Source of the DNA: CAWKGC01 sp963849005
GTDB lineage: Bacteria; Pseudomonadota; Gammaproteobacteria; Burkholderiales; Usitatibacteraceae
DNA: 64,000 nucleotides
Reading direction: 5' to 3'
Assembly: GCA_963849005.1 (NCBI GenBank)
Contig: CAWKGC010000007.1
Location: 100,833 to 164,832, forward strand
Shown: piece by piece, positions 24,746 to 35,025 of the stretch
Layout of the letters: the number at the start of each line of letters is the position of its first letter
How positions within the stretch are numbered: position 1 is the first letter of the stretch
Notes under the pieces: generated by a model
The model's input: only the letters and a program-made list of their open reading frames with translations
Databases searched by the model: none
Told to the model about the DNA's origin: nothing
Translations under genes and position numbers: made by a program

Positions 24746-26830
24746 ATGAAATTCCAGGGAACCGACACTTACGTCGCCGACGACGAGCTGAAGCTCGCCG
24801 TCAACGCCTCCGTCACGCTGGGCAGGCCGCTGCTCATCAAGGGCGAGCCGGGCACGGGCAAGACCATGCTCGCCGAGGAGGTCGCCAGGTCGCTCGGGCG
24901 GCCGCTCTACCAGTGGCACGTGAAATCGACCACGAAAGCGCAGCAGGGCCTCTACGAGTACGACGCGGTTTCCCGGCTGCGCGATTCCCAGCTCGGCGAC
25001 CAGCGCGTCGGCGACATCGCCAACTACATCGTCAAGGGCGTCCTCTGGCAGGCCTTCGAGGAGGGCACCCAGCCGGTGGTGCTCATCGACGAGATCGACA
25101 AGGCCGACATCGAGTTCCCCAACGACCTGCTGCGCGAGTTGGACCGCATGGAGTTCTACGTCTACGAGACGCGCCAGACGATCAAGGCGAGGCAGCGGCC
25201 GATCATCTTCATCACCTCCAACAACGAGAAGGAGCTGCCGGATGCGTTCCTGCGCCGCTGCTTCTTCCATTACATCCGCTTCCCCGACCACGAGACGATG
25301 CAGCGCATCATCGACGTGCACTTCCCGGGCATCAAGAAGCAGCTGGTCAAGGCGGCGCTCGAGGTGTTCTTCGAGATCCGCGACATGCCGGGGCTGAAGA
25401 AGAAGCCCTCGACCTCGGAGCTGCTCGACTGGCTGAAGCTGCTGCTCGCCGAGGACATCCCGCCCGAGGCGCTGAAGAGCGAGGGCCACCAGCAGGCCAT
25501 CCCGCCGCTCTACGGCGCGCTGGTGAAGAACGAGCAGGACGTGCATCTGTTCGAGCAACTGGTGTTCCTGTCGCGCCGCGGGCCGCTGAGTCTTCGTCAT
25601 TCCGGCTGCCCATTTCGTCATTCCGGGCTTGACCCGGAATCCAGTCCACCGAAAATGCTCATCGATTTTTTCACCACCGTCCGCAAGGCGGGCGTCCCGG
25701 CCTCGGTGAAGGAGTTCCTGACGCTGCTCGAAGCGCTGGAGAAAGGCGTGATCCACGGCAGCGTCGACGACTTCTACGTGCTGTCGCGCGCCTGCCTGGT
25801 CAAGGACGAGGCCTACTTCGACCGCTTCGACCTTGCCTTCGCCACCTACTTCAAGGGCGTGGCGAGCCTCGATGCGCTGAACCCCGCGCAGATTCCCGAC
25901 GAGTGGCTGAAGAAGATCGCAGAACGCTTCCTGAGCGACGAGGAGAAGGCGCAGGTCGAGGCACTCGGCGGCTGGGAAAAGCTCATGGAGACCTTGAGGC
26001 AGCGGCTCGAGGAACAGAAGAAGCGCCACCAGGGCGGCAGCAAATGGATCGGCACCGCGGGCACGTCGCCTTTCGGCGCCTACGGCTACAACCCGGAAGG
26101 CGTGCGCATCGGGCAGGAGGGCGGGCGCAACAGGAGCGCGGTGAAGGTCTGGGACCGGCGCGAGTTCCGCGACTACGACACCGATGTCGAACTCGGCGTG
26201 CGCAACATCAAGATGGCGCTCAGGCGCTTGCGTCGCTTCGCGCGCCAGGGCGCGCCCGAGGTGCTCGACCTCGACGGCACGATCTCGTCGACCGCGAGGA
26301 ACGCCGGCTGGCTCGACATCAAGATCGTCCCGGAGCTGCACAACGCGGTGAAGGTGCTGCTGTTCCTCGACGTCGGCGGCACCATGGACGACCACATCAA
26401 GTCGGTCGAGGAACTGTTCACCGCGGCGCGCTCGGAGTTCAAGAACCTCGAGCACTTCTATTTCCACAACTGCGTCTACGAAAGCGTCTGGAAGGACAAC
26501 CGCCGCCGCCACGGCGAGAGGATCCCGACCGTGGACGTGATGCGCAAGTACGGCCACGACTGGAAGCTGATCCTCGTCGGCGACGCGGCGATGAGCCCCT
26601 ACGAGCTCGAGCAGCCCGGCGGCAGCGTCGAGCACTGGAACGACGAGCCGGGCAGGGCGTGGCTGGAGCGGTTGACGAAAGCCTGGCCGCGCGCGGTATG
26701 GCTGAATCCCACGCCGCAGGAACACTGGGGCTGGACGGCTTCCACGGAGAACATCCGCAGGGTGATGGACGAGCGCATGTACCCGGTGACCCTCGGCGGG
26801 CTCGCCGCCGCGGTGAAGGAGCTTTCGTGA
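24746..26830 (+). CDS. MoxR-family AAA ATPase fused in frame to a CoxE-like VWA protein
   Basis: This 694-residue reading frame has no stop. Residues 1-280 are a MoxR ATPase: LLIKGEPGTGKTMLAEEVA (Walker A), VVLIDEIDKAD (Walker B), FITSNNEKELPDAF (sensor 1) and the arginine-finger region DAFLRRC. Residues 304-694, from an internal ATG at 25655, are a VWA/CoxE-like protein: MLIDFFTTVRKAGVP, and a metal-site-like LLFLDVGGTMDD where a classic MIDAS would read DxSGS. The two are normally separate neighbouring genes acting together as chaperones. Here about 24 residues joining them are translated from an extragenic repeat. The fusion may be real, or a stop may have been lost by sequence error. Confidence 0.85.
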   Translation: MKFQGTDTYVADDELKLAVNASVTLGRPLLIKGEPGTGKTMLAEEVARSLGRPLYQWHVKSTTKAQQGLYEYDAVSRLRDSQLGDQRVGDIANYIVKGVLWQAFEEGTQPVVLIDEIDKADIEFPNDLLRELDRMEFYVYETRQTIKARQRPIIFITSNNEKELPDAFLRRCFFHYIRFPDHETMQRIIDVHFPGIKKQLVKAALEVFFEIRDMPGLKKKPSTSELLDWLKLLLAEDIPPEALKSEGHQQAIPPLYGALVKNEQDVHLFEQLVFLSRRGPLSLRHSGCPFRHSGLDPESSPPKMLIDFFTTVRKAGVPASVKEFLTLLEALEKGVIHGSVDDFYVLSRACLVKDEAYFDRFDLAFATYFKGVASLDALNPAQIPDEWLKKIAERFLSDEEKAQVEALGGWEKLMETLRQRLEEQKKRHQGGSKWIGTAGTSPFGAYGYNPEGVRIGQEGGRNRSAVKVWDRREFRDYDTDVELGVRNIKMALRRLRRFARQGAPEVLDLDGTISSTARNAGWLDIKIVPELHNAVKVLLFLDVGGTMDDHIKSVEELFTAARSEFKNLEHFYFHNCVYESVWKDNRRRHGERIPTVDVMRKYGHDWKLILVGDAAMSPYELEQPGGSVEHWNDEPGRAWLERLTKAWPRAVWLNPTPQEHWGWTASTENIRRVMDERMYPVTLGGLAAAVKELS
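25595..25644. repeat. Dispersed extragenic repeat read through as a linker
   Basis: The segment contains an inverted repeat with arms CATTCCGGG and CCCGGAATCC around CTTGA, preceded by a partial copy (CGTCATTCCGG). In frame it reads RHSGLDPESS. This is the widespread proteobacterial intergenic repeat, normally found between genes. Here it joins the MoxR and VWA open frames. Confidence 0.75.
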
Positions 26831-27286
26831 TTTCCTCCAGAGCGATATCCCGGAAGTAGCGATCCCCGGCGAAGCCCTCCCTTTCGAACCGGCGCCATCA
26901 CGGTTGCTGCGACCGAGTTGCCGCCTTCGTGAATCAGGCGACTTTTCTGTAGCGACGCTTTTCTTTGTGAGAGGGTCGCGCCTCTCGAAAGGGAGGGCTC
27001 CACCGAGGCTCGCGTGGGTATCGCTGCGCGGGGCGCGAAGCGCCGTCTCCTTACGCGCAGGCGGGGGCGGGGCGGTTCCCTTTGAGAGGCGCACAGCCCA
27101 TGCGATTTGCCGCGACGCTGCATTCAGCCGGCCGATTCACGAGGCCGGCAGCGCGGTACAAAGAATCATGTCGGCGCCGGGTCGAAGGGAACCGCCTCGC
27201 CACCGCCACCCATTCGCCGGGTCGAAGGGAACCGCCTCGCCACCGCCACCATTTCGCCGCGTCGAAGGGAACCTCCCGCCCGCGCT
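26831..27286. other. Gene-free spacer with inverted and tandem repeats
   Basis: I see no convincing gene here. A 14-bp inverted repeat (GCCCTCCCTTTCGA at 26874-26887 and TCGAAAGGGAGGGC at 26985-26998) could form a large hairpin. From 27175 to 27274 a unit of about 40 bp containing TCGAAGGGAACC and CGCCTCGCCACCGCCACC is repeated 2.5 times in tandem. The spacer separates the VWA gene from the convergent MBL gene. Confidence 0.6.
27175..27274. repeat. Tandem repeat, about 40-bp unit, 2.5 copies
   Basis: The unit starts GCCGGGTCGAAGGGAACC. The second copy starts at 27215 with one inserted base, and the third, partial copy (GCCGCGTCGAAGGGAACC) at about 27256. The array stops about 12 bp before the stop codon of the MBL gene on the other strand. 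Confidence 0.7.
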
Positions 27287-28321
27287 CTAGGCCCTCTGGA
27301 AGCGAAGCACGCCGTCGGGCCCGAGCGTTCGCTTGAACCTCCCGGCATACATCAGGCGATTCAGGTGCGCGACGGCCTCACCCATCGCGAACATCATCTG
27401 GTGCCCGTCGAGCTTTCGCTTGAACAGGACCGGCAGGACTTCGGTCGCGGTCTTCGGCGTGTCGCACGCTTCGTAGAGCCAGTCGAGGCGCTCGGCGTGG
27501 TGCTCGCGCAACTGCCGGATGCGCTCGTGCATGTTGCGAAACACGCGGTCGTGCGAAGGCAGAACCAGCGTGTCCGCGGGCAGGTGCGAGAAGCTTTCCA
27601 TCGAGTCGAGGAACAGCTTCACCGGGTCGGCCTCGGGCTGGCTGCCCCAGACGCTGACGTTGGTCGTGATGCGCGGCAGCAGCTGGTCCCCGGAAATCAG
27701 CACGTTCTTCGAGGCGCACCAGAGCGCCGCGTGCTCCGGCGCGTGGCCGAAGACCGTGATCACCTCCCAGTCGTGCCCGCCGATCGCGAGCTTGTCGCCG
27801 TGCATCATGCGGCGGTAGCGTTTCGGCAGCGGGGTCACGGCGGAGGCATAGCCGTTGCCCTTGCGCATGCGCTCGGGAATGCCGGCGTCGTCGAGGCCGT
27901 GGCTCTTCAGCAGCGCAATGCTGTTCTCGCGGTCGAAGCCCGAGGTGTCGTGCACCGCGGCATGGGCCGAGAGATACTCCGCGGCGGTCATCCACATCTC
28001 GACGCCGAGGCGCTCGGTGAGCCAGCCTGCGCTGCCGACATGGTCCGGGTGGTAGTGGGTGACGACGAGGCGGTTCACCTTGCGCCCGCCCATGGGGCCC
28101 GCGAACACCTGCTCCCAGAGATTCCACGTCGCCTCCGCCCCGTAGCCGCAATCGACGATCACCCAGCCGTCGCCGTCCTCGAGCAGCCACAGGTTGATGT
28201 GGTCGAGCGCGAAAGGCAGCGGCATGCGGATCCAGTGCACGCCGGGCGCGACCTCGATGGCGCTGCCGGGCGCGGGAATCGTTTCCCCGAGGAGGTAGTC
28301 GACGACGATTTCAGAGGCCAT
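27287..28321 (-). CDS. MBL-fold metallo-hydrolase
   Basis: The 344-residue metallo-beta-lactamase-fold hydrolase carries the zinc motif THYHPDHVGSAGWL (HxHxDH). The further ligands are in TVFGHAPEHAALW, ISGDQLLP and VLPSHDRVF. The C-terminal third (ERLDWLYEACDTPKTATEVL) is the winged-helix-like tail seen in LACTB2-type and glyoxalase II-like proteins. The substrate is unknown. It lies downstream of the adenylate cyclase gene on the same strand, separated by REP copy 2. Confidence 0.88.
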   Translation of the reverse strand: MASEIVVDYLLGETIPAPGSAIEVAPGVHWIRMPLPFALDHINLWLLEDGDGWVIVDCGYGAEATWNLWEQVFAGPMGGRKVNRLVVTHYHPDHVGSAGWLTERLGVEMWMTAAEYLSAHAAVHDTSGFDRENSIALLKSHGLDDAGIPERMRKGNGYASAVTPLPKRYRRMMHGDKLAIGGHDWEVITVFGHAPEHAALWCASKNVLISGDQLLPRITTNVSVWGSQPEADPVKLFLDSMESFSHLPADTLVLPSHDRVFRNMHERIRQLREHHAERLDWLYEACDTPKTATEVLPVLFKRKLDGHQMMFAMGEAVAHLNRLMYAGRFKRTLGPDGVLRFQRA

Positions 28322-28342
28322 GAGCAGTTGCCCGGGTCGGGG

Positions 28343-28418
28343 AAAACGGGGTCAGAGTACATTTCCGGAGCGCGGATCGCACTGCGATCCGGCCGGAAAT
28401 GTACTCTGACCCCGTTTT
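28343..28418. repeat. Inverted repeat (REP/REPIN-like), copy 2
   Basis: A 76-bp perfect-arm hairpin begins AAAACGGGGTCAGAGTACAT and ends with the reverse complement, ATGTACTCTGACCCCGTTTT. It has an internal stem GGATCGCA/TGCGATCC. The outer arms match copy 1 at 1953-2024. It lies between the cyclase and MBL genes and may also act as a transcription terminator. Confidence 0.85.
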
Positions 28419-30674
28419 CTACTTGGTGGTGAAGACGAACACGCCGTCCCAGTTGGGGCCGGGCGGCTTGGCGCGGAAGTGGGCGATGCGCTCGAGGTAG
28501 ATCTTGTAGAGCTTGGCGTCCGGGTTGCTGTACTGGAGCGTCTTCACCAGCTTCTCGGCGTCGTCCCAGCGCTGCTTGCGATAGAACTCGAGCGCCTTGT
28601 GGAAGCGTTCGACGTCGTCCACCGCGGCGTTCACCACCTCGCCCTGCAACCCGATCGGCTCGTAGATCGCGACCGCCTCGAGCTTGCCCTTGACGCGAAC
28701 GCGGTCGACTTCGCGGTAGATGAACATCGGCGCGGCCTTGATCACATTCTCCGTCACAAGCACCCCGACGCCGTATTCCTTGGTCAGGCCCTCCAGCCGG
28801 GAGGCGAGGTTCACTGCGTCGCCCATCACCGTGTACGCGCGACGGAACTTCGAGCCCATGTCGCCCACGTTCATCGTGCCGCAGTTGATCCCGACGCCGA
28901 TATGCAGCACCGGCCAGCCGCGCTTCACGTACTCCCCGCCCGTGGACCTGAGGGTCTTCTGCATCTCGAGCGCGGTGAGCACGCTGTTCTTGACGTGGTC
29001 GGGGTCGGCCAGCGGCGCGCCCCAGAAGGCCATGATGGCGTCCCCGATGTACTTGTCGATCGTGCCCATGCGCTGCTGGATGCTCTCGGTCATCGACGTG
29101 AGGTAGTAGTTCATCATCTCCTTCAGCGCTTCCGGGGACAGGCCTTCCGATATCGAGGTGAAGTCGCGCACGTCGGAGAAGAGCACGGTCATCTCGCGGC
29201 TTTCGCCCTTCATCGAATAGACGCCGGGGTTCTTCGCCATTTCCGCCACCAGCTCTTTCGGGACATAGGTCCCGAAGAGCCCGGTGATCAGGCGGCGCGA
29301 GCGCGCCTCGGTGAAGAAGCCGTAGGCCATGTTCATGAAATACAACAGCAGGACCATCATGATCGGCGCCGCGAGCGACAGCACGAAATTGTTGTATTTC
29401 CACTGGTAGATGTTCAATCGCGACGACGATCACCAGCGCGAGGGCCACGAAAGCGGTGGACCGCAGCGGGTTCAGGAGCGGGAGCGTGAAGGAGAAAAGC
29501 ACGCCCAGCCCGAGGAGGATCAGCACCGAATAAAGCTGCGCGTAGATCGGCTTTTGCATGATGCGGCCATCGAGCATGCCGCTGATCAGGTTGGCGTGGA
29601 TCTCGACCCCGGAAAAATCTTCCTCGACGGGAGTGTTGCGCAGGTCGCGCAGGCCCTGCGCCGAGGTGCCGACGATGACGATCTTGTCGCGCAACTCGTC
29701 CGGGGAAATCTTGCCGCGGATGACGTCGGTCGCGGACACGTATCGAAAGACCTTGGCGGCCCCTCGGTACGGGACCACGCAGATGCCTCGGTGTCCAGCG
29801 GGATCTTGTGTCCGCCGATCTCGATCCGCGCGAGCGTGCGTTGCCCGTCGCTCGCCGGGAAGTCGCTCGGCACCATCACCACGGGCACGTTGCCGAGCGC
29901 CAGGCGCGACACGGCGAGTGACATGGCCTCGTAGTAGCCGCCTTCCAGCTTGATCAGCATCGGCACGCGCCGCGTGACGCCGTCGACGTCCTGGAGCGGG
30001 ACGAGGTGGCCCGTGGCCGCCGCCGCGTCCTGGAGCATCTTGATGTTGCCGCTGTAGCCGTCGAACGGCGACGCGTACAGCGATTCCTTGCCGAGCCTCG
30101 ATTCGTTGAGGAGGGGCTGGGGCAGGGAGCCGACCTTCTCGTTCTTGCCGCGGCTCACGAACATGCCGAGGACCACCGGGTACTTCGAGATCGTCTCGGC
30201 GAAAAGCGCGTCGTAGTCGAGCGTCTTCCTCGCGCCTTCGAGGAATTTCTGGAATTCGGGGCTGTCCTTCAGGGTGGACTTGCCGAGCTCCTCGAGGCTG
30301 GCCAGTCCCGAGCTGTTGTCGGGCTCGGCGAACACCACGTCCCAGCCGAGCACCTTGATCTTGTAACGCTCGAAGAGCTGCGTCACCATCCCCGAGAGCT
30401 TCTTGCGGTCCCACGGCCACCGGCCCTCGGCGGCAAGGCTGCGCTCGTCGATGTCGAGGATGACGATGCGCGAATCGAGCGTGTTCGGCAGGAACATGCG
30501 CAGCCGCGCGTCGTAGGCGAGGAGTTCCTGCTGGTCGATGAACCGCACGTATCGGAGGTTGGCCTCGTGCACGTAGAACAGCGCCACGATGCCCAGCCCC
30601 AGCCCGACCCTGACGAGGTTGCCGACGGAGGAGAAATAGCCGGCCAGGAAGGACTTGATGTTCTTGAGGTTCAA
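28419..30674 (-). CDS. CHASE2-domain adenylate/guanylate cyclase (two frameshifts)
   Basis: The expected product is about 750 residues. It starts MNLKNIKSFLAGYFSSVG with one membrane helix. A periplasmic CHASE2 sensor domain follows (RIVILDIDERSLAAEGRWPW, VLGWDVVFAEPD, KIVIVGTSAQGLRDLRNTP). Then come further membrane helices and a class III cyclase domain: REMTVLFSDVRDFTSISEG, DKYIGDAIMAFWGAP, AYTVMGDAVNLASRLEG. Metal-binding Asp residues (FSDVRDF, GDAIMAF) and the DAVNLASR motif are intact. The frame changes near 29785 and 29415; the catalytic C-terminal 332 residues are in one frame. It would make cAMP or cGMP in response to an unknown periplasmic cue. Confidence 0.88.
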
Positions 30675-30757
30675 GCTGGTGTTCCGCCGGGCTGCATGGT
30701 CGTTGTGGTTTCGCGGGGGAAGTGCCGGAAATCATACACCGGCGGCGCTCCGCCGGG

Positions 30758-31444
30758 CTAACCGCCGCGCGCGCGGGAGAAGTCTTCCGGGGTGCCGATG
30801 TCCAGGTGCGCCGAGCGGGTGCGATAGCCGGCGACCCGCATCGTCCGGAGCCAGCGCGGGAAGGCGTCGTGTTCCAGCGAACACGCGGCGGGAAGCGCGG
30901 CAAGCGAGCGCCATGCGCAAGGCGAGAAGACGTAGAGCCCGGCGCTGATCCAGGCCGGGCCGCCGGCGCCTTTTTCCAGGAAAGCATCGACGCGATTGCC
31001 GCTGCACTCCACCCGTCCGTAGCGAGACGCGTCGGGCACGCGCGCCAGCGCCAGCGTTGCCGCGGCGCGCTCGGCGCGATGGAAGGCCAGCAGCGAATCG
31101 ATCCTCGCGCCGAAGAAAGTATCGCCGTTCATGGCCAGCGCGGTGCGCTCGACGCCGAAGCGCCGCGCCGCCAGCCTGAGCGCGCCTCCCGTGCCGAGCG
31201 GGCGGTCCTCCTCCGAATAGGCGATCGCGAGCCGCCCGTGCTGCGTTCCCAGCGCTTCTCGGACCGTATCGGCGCGGTGGCCGACGCACAGGATCACGCG
31301 CTTCACCTCGGCCGATCGCGCGAGGCGATCGAGGACATGGGCGAGGAAGGGGCGCCCGCCGATCTCGGCGACCGACTTGGCGCGGTCCTTCACCACGGCG
31401 CGAAGCCGCGTCCCGAGCCCGCCGGCGAGGATCAGCGCGTCCAT
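30758..31444 (-). CDS. hddC: D-glycero-D-manno-heptose 1-phosphate guanylyltransferase-like nucleotidyltransferase
   Basis: The 228-residue sugar-phosphate nucleotidyltransferase begins MDALILAGGLGTRLRAVVKD (the GGxGTRL nucleotide loop). KSVAEIGGRPFLAHVLDRLA, YSEEDRPLGTGGAL and MNGDTFFGA follow, and it closes with HLDIGTPEDF. The adjoining heptose kinase gene points to HddC, which makes GDP-D-glycero-alpha-D-manno-heptose for surface polysaccharide. Its start overlaps the kinase stop by 13 bp. A related sugar-1-phosphate transferase cannot be excluded. Confidence 0.8.
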   Translation of the reverse strand: MDALILAGGLGTRLRAVVKDRAKSVAEIGGRPFLAHVLDRLARSAEVKRVILCVGHRADTVREALGTQHGRLAIAYSEEDRPLGTGGALRLAARRFGVERTALAMNGDTFFGARIDSLLAFHRAERAAATLALARVPDASRYGRVECSGNRVDAFLEKGAGGPAWISAGLYVFSPCAWRSLAALPAACSLEHDAFPRWLRTMRVAGYRTRSAHLDIGTPEDFSRARGG

Positions 31445-32509
31445 TCGCCGCGCACGCCGCCCGGGGGCGGTCGCCGCGCGGGATCCGGGCACCAGGCCTC
31501 GGCGCCCTTCTGCGTGAAGTGGAAGGGAATCACGCGGCCTTCGAGCGCGCGCAGGGCGTCGATCAGGCGCGGGCGCTCGCGCGGGTCGACGACGAACATG
31601 ATCACGCCGCCGCCGCCGGCCCCGGAGACCTTCCCGGTTTGCGCGCCGGAGGCCAGCGCCAGGGCGAAGATTTCCTCGATGTGCGCGTTGGTGATCGAGT
31701 GCGCGAGCCGCTTCTTCGACTCCCACGACTTGCCGAGCACGCCGGAGAACGCGCGCAGGTCCCCGGTGAGGAGGTGCTCCTTCATGCTCACGGCGTCGCG
31801 CTTCAGGGTGTTCAGCACTTCGATCGAGGGCGACCCGGCCAGCGAGGCCTGCGCGACCTGCTCGTCGATGATGGCGGCGGAATCGCGCGAGGTGCCGGTA
31901 TGGAACAGCACCAGCGAGACTTCCAGCTCGTTCACCACCCAGTCCTTGACCCTGAGCGGATTGACGATCACGCGGTCGGCGCCGTCGAACTCCATGAAAT
32001 TGAAGCCGCCGAACGCCGCGGCGTACTGGTCCTGCTTGCCGCCGGCGAGCCCGACGTCTTCCCGCTCGATCCGGTAGGCGAGCCGGGCGATCTCGTATTC
32101 GCCGAGCCCGAGGCGCAGCCACTCGTTGAAGGCCTGGAGCACCGCCACCACCAGCGTGGACGAGGTCCCGAGCCCGGAGCCGGCCACCACGTCGGCGTGC
32201 GTGCTGATGCGCACCGGCAGCGCCTTGCCGTGGTTGAACTGCTGGACCACGCGGTTGTAGATGCCCTTGTGCAGCCTGAGCGGCTCGTCGAGCGCGATGC
32301 GCTCCGTGGCGGGTGCGCTCCAGGATTCGCCGCGGTCGAGTGCGACGATCGAGACCTCGCCGTCCGGCGCTGGCTCGAGCGTGCAGTAGGCGTACTGGTC
32401 GATGGTGGCATTGAGCACGCAGCCGCCATGCTGGTCGCTGAAGGGGCTGACATCGGTGCCGCCGCCGCCGAAGCCCAGCCTGAAGGGGCGCCTTGGAGCG
32501 GATCATCAT
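31432..32509 (-). CDS. hddA: D-glycero-alpha-D-manno-heptose 7-phosphate kinase-like GHMP kinase (one frameshift)
   Basis: The GHMP-kinase body, 328 residues in one frame, has DVVAGSGLGTSSTLVVAVLQ (ATP loop), GLAGGKQDQYAAAFGGFN and the C-terminal GKVSGAGGGGVIMFVVDP. The N-terminus, IRSKAP then FGGGGTDVSP, is reached only by removing one C from the run of four near 32490. The true start is one of the two adjacent ATGs at 32509/32506, overlapping the glycosyltransferase end. HddA phosphorylates heptose 7-phosphate at C1; the downstream gene then activates it with GTP. Confidence 0.8.
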
Positions 32510-35019
32510 GGCCGGCGCACGTTCGCGAAGGTGCTTGCGATCGCCTCTCGCGCGCACATCGCGCGAGAAGTGGCGGCGGACGTTTTCGATGCCCCGCGCG
32601 CGACAGCCGGTCCCAGGTCTCGCGGTCGTTGTAGGCGAGTACCACTGCATCGGCGAAGGCGCGCGGGTCGTCGGCGACCAGCACTTCCTCGCCCTCCGCG
32701 AGGTGCATGCCCTTCGACCGAGGGCGCGGTCGCCACCACCGGCACGCCGATGCGCCATGGCCTGGTTGATCTTGCCCTTGACGCCGGCGCCGTAGCGCAG
32801 CGGCGAGACCGAGATGCGGCAGCGCGCGAGCCACGGCTCGACCTCGGGCACGAAGCCGACCACCTCGATGTCGTCGGAGGCGAGGCGAGAGCGCCGACTG
32901 CGGCGCGTTGCTGCCGACGACGCTGGGTCTTCACTCCCGGCAGGCGTTCGCGCACAGCGGGCGCGATCTCGCGCGGCGTAGAAGAGGATCGCGTCCACGT
33001 TCGGCGGGTGGCGGAAGCCGGCGACGAAGAGCAGGCCTTCGCGCTCCTCGTACGGGGGCGGCGGCGGCGGCGCGTCGTGGATGTTGGTCTGGACGATGCA
33101 CGCGGCGCCTGCGGCACCTCGTGCGCCAGGACCTCCTGTTCCACCGGGCTCACCACCAGGTCACATCGACGCGACGGATGCAGTCGATCTCCTTCCGGTG
33201 GATCGAGGCGGCGCTCTGCGCGAGCGCCTTGCTGTTCTCCAGCAGGCGAGCCGCCGCGTGCGCAGGTAGTGCAGGTCGTAGGGTGTCGAGGACGATGCAG
33301 CGCCTGCGGCGCGTGCTTGCGCACCGCGTCGATGAAGCGCGCGGCGATGTAGTGGCGGGCAGAGCACGACCACGTCGAACTCGCGCGCCGCGCTCCTGCA
33401 GCAGCTGCTCGACGGACGCGACGTAGGGGTGGGCCAGGACCTCGACCCCGGCCGCTGCAGGTCGCCCACATAGGGCTGGAGGTACTCGCAGGTTGGCGGC
33501 GACGAAGCTCACCTTGCAGCCCATCCCACCATGAGTCGAGCAGGCCTGCATGCGCACCGAGCCGGAGTCGTGGTCGGGCGTGATCATGCAGGCTTCCACC
33601 ACCAGCACCCGCGCGACGGCCGCGCGGTCGCCTCCAGCGCCGGCCGCCGCCGTTCACGCGATGGCGTGGCGAGCACGTCATGCCAGCGCGCCAGGAACTT
33701 CTCGCGGTTGACCACCTGGTGACGCTTGACGCCCTCGGCCTCCTCGGTGCCGTACGTGACGCCCTCGAAGTGGACGATGGTCGCGTCCGGCTGGTAATAG
33801 ACGCGTTTGCCCAGCTGCCGCACCCGGAAGCGAAATCGGTGTCCTCGTAGTAGGCCGGCGCGTAGGCGCGATCGAAGCCGCCGAGCCTGCAACAGTCGCG
33901 ATGCGCAGCGCGAGGCAGGCGCCGGAACAGTAATCGACCTCGCTCAGGTAGCTGTAGTCGGGGCTGCCGGGATCGTCGCCGCGGCCCCAGTTCCACGCCG
34001 AGCCGTCGCGCCAGACGATGCCGCCGGCCTCCTGCAGGCTTGCCGTCGGGATAGAGCAGCTTCGCCCCGACGGGCCGGCGTCGGGCGGGCAGTCGAAAGG
34101 TGTCGAGCATCGCCTCGGCCAGCCGCCGGGACCAGGGTGTCGTTGTTGGCAGGACCAGGTAATTCGCCCCGCGCCGCCGCCGCGCCGAGATTGCAGCTGG
34201 CGATGAAGCCGACGTTGGCACGGCACGCAGGAAGCGCACGCCCTTCGACCGGCGGCCAGCGCCGCGGCGGCCGGCTCCGGGGGGCGTCGTCCACGACGAT
34301 GACCTCGACGCGCGCCAGCGCCGTGAAGCGGGCGAGGCTGCGCAGGCAGTTGAACGTGTGGCGTGGTGTCCGTAGACGGGGATCACGATGGTGAGCTCGG
34401 GCTCGGCCACTTCCGGAAAGGCGAGCGCATGGACGGCGGCCTCGACGCGATAGTCACGTGCCGGGGCGAACGAAATCCGCTGCGCGCCGGACAGTTTCTG
34501 CCAGACGCGCCGCGACAGGTGCACCGCTCCTTCGTCCTTCAGGATCTGCCGCGCGATCGACATGCGAGCCGGCAGCAGCGAGAGCGAGTGGCGCAGGCCC
34601 CGCACGGCCCGCACGGCCAGCTTGGCGCGGTGGGAGATCCAGCGCAGCGGCAGCGTGATCCGCCAGAACGTGCTGTTCTGGTACTCGAGCACGACTTCGC
34701 GCGCGTGCTTCACCGCGTTCTCGAGATGGCGCACGTGCTCGACATGGGCGCGGCCGAAATCCGCCAGGTCCTTCTGGCTCTGGCGCAATGCGGCGAGCTC
34801 GGCGTCGGGCAGGTGCACGCGCGACTCGAGCTGCGCGAGGGATTCGGCATGCCCGCAAGCCACGCCGGCCTCGAAGAGTTCCTGCAAGGTAGGCGACGGG
34901 CGCGCCTGCCCGCGCGGCAGGTAATAGTGCTGCGGCGCGAGCGTGATGGCGACTGGCGGCGCGCCGGCGGGCGGCCGGATCGGCGCAAGGTACAGGCTGC
35001 GGTACTGGTCGGGTGTCAT
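32506..35019 (-). pseudogene. Two-domain glycosyltransferase (GT2 + GT4), heavily frameshifted
   Basis: One gene of about 837 codons starts MTPDQYRSLYLAPIRPP at 35019, 6 bp after the upstream stop. A leader with a coiled-coil-like stretch (residues 70-110) precedes a GT2 domain: ELTIVIPVYGHH, NVGFIASCNLGAAAARG, ANNDTLVP, LLYPDGSLQEAGGIVWRDG and a DYCSGACLALR/YYEDTDFAFRVRQLGK segment. The second half is GT4-like: LVVEACMITPDHDSGSVRMQ, VSPVEQEVLAHEVP, VVGFVPEVEPWLARCRISVSP, GVKGKINQAMA. Over ten frame changes are needed. All domains survive in order, so dense base-calling error is at least as likely as decay. It probably builds a surface glycan. Confidence 0.75.
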
Positions 35020-35025
35020 GGCCGT

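Noticed and set aside
24710..27094. A 794-residue minus-strand open frame opposite the MoxR-VWA gene
   Set aside because: It is an antisense shadow caused by high GC codon bias; the plus strand has all AAA ATPase motifs.
27175..27274. A CRISPR array
   Set aside because: The 40-base units are directly tandem without unique spacers and there are only 2.5 copies; no cas genes are nearby.
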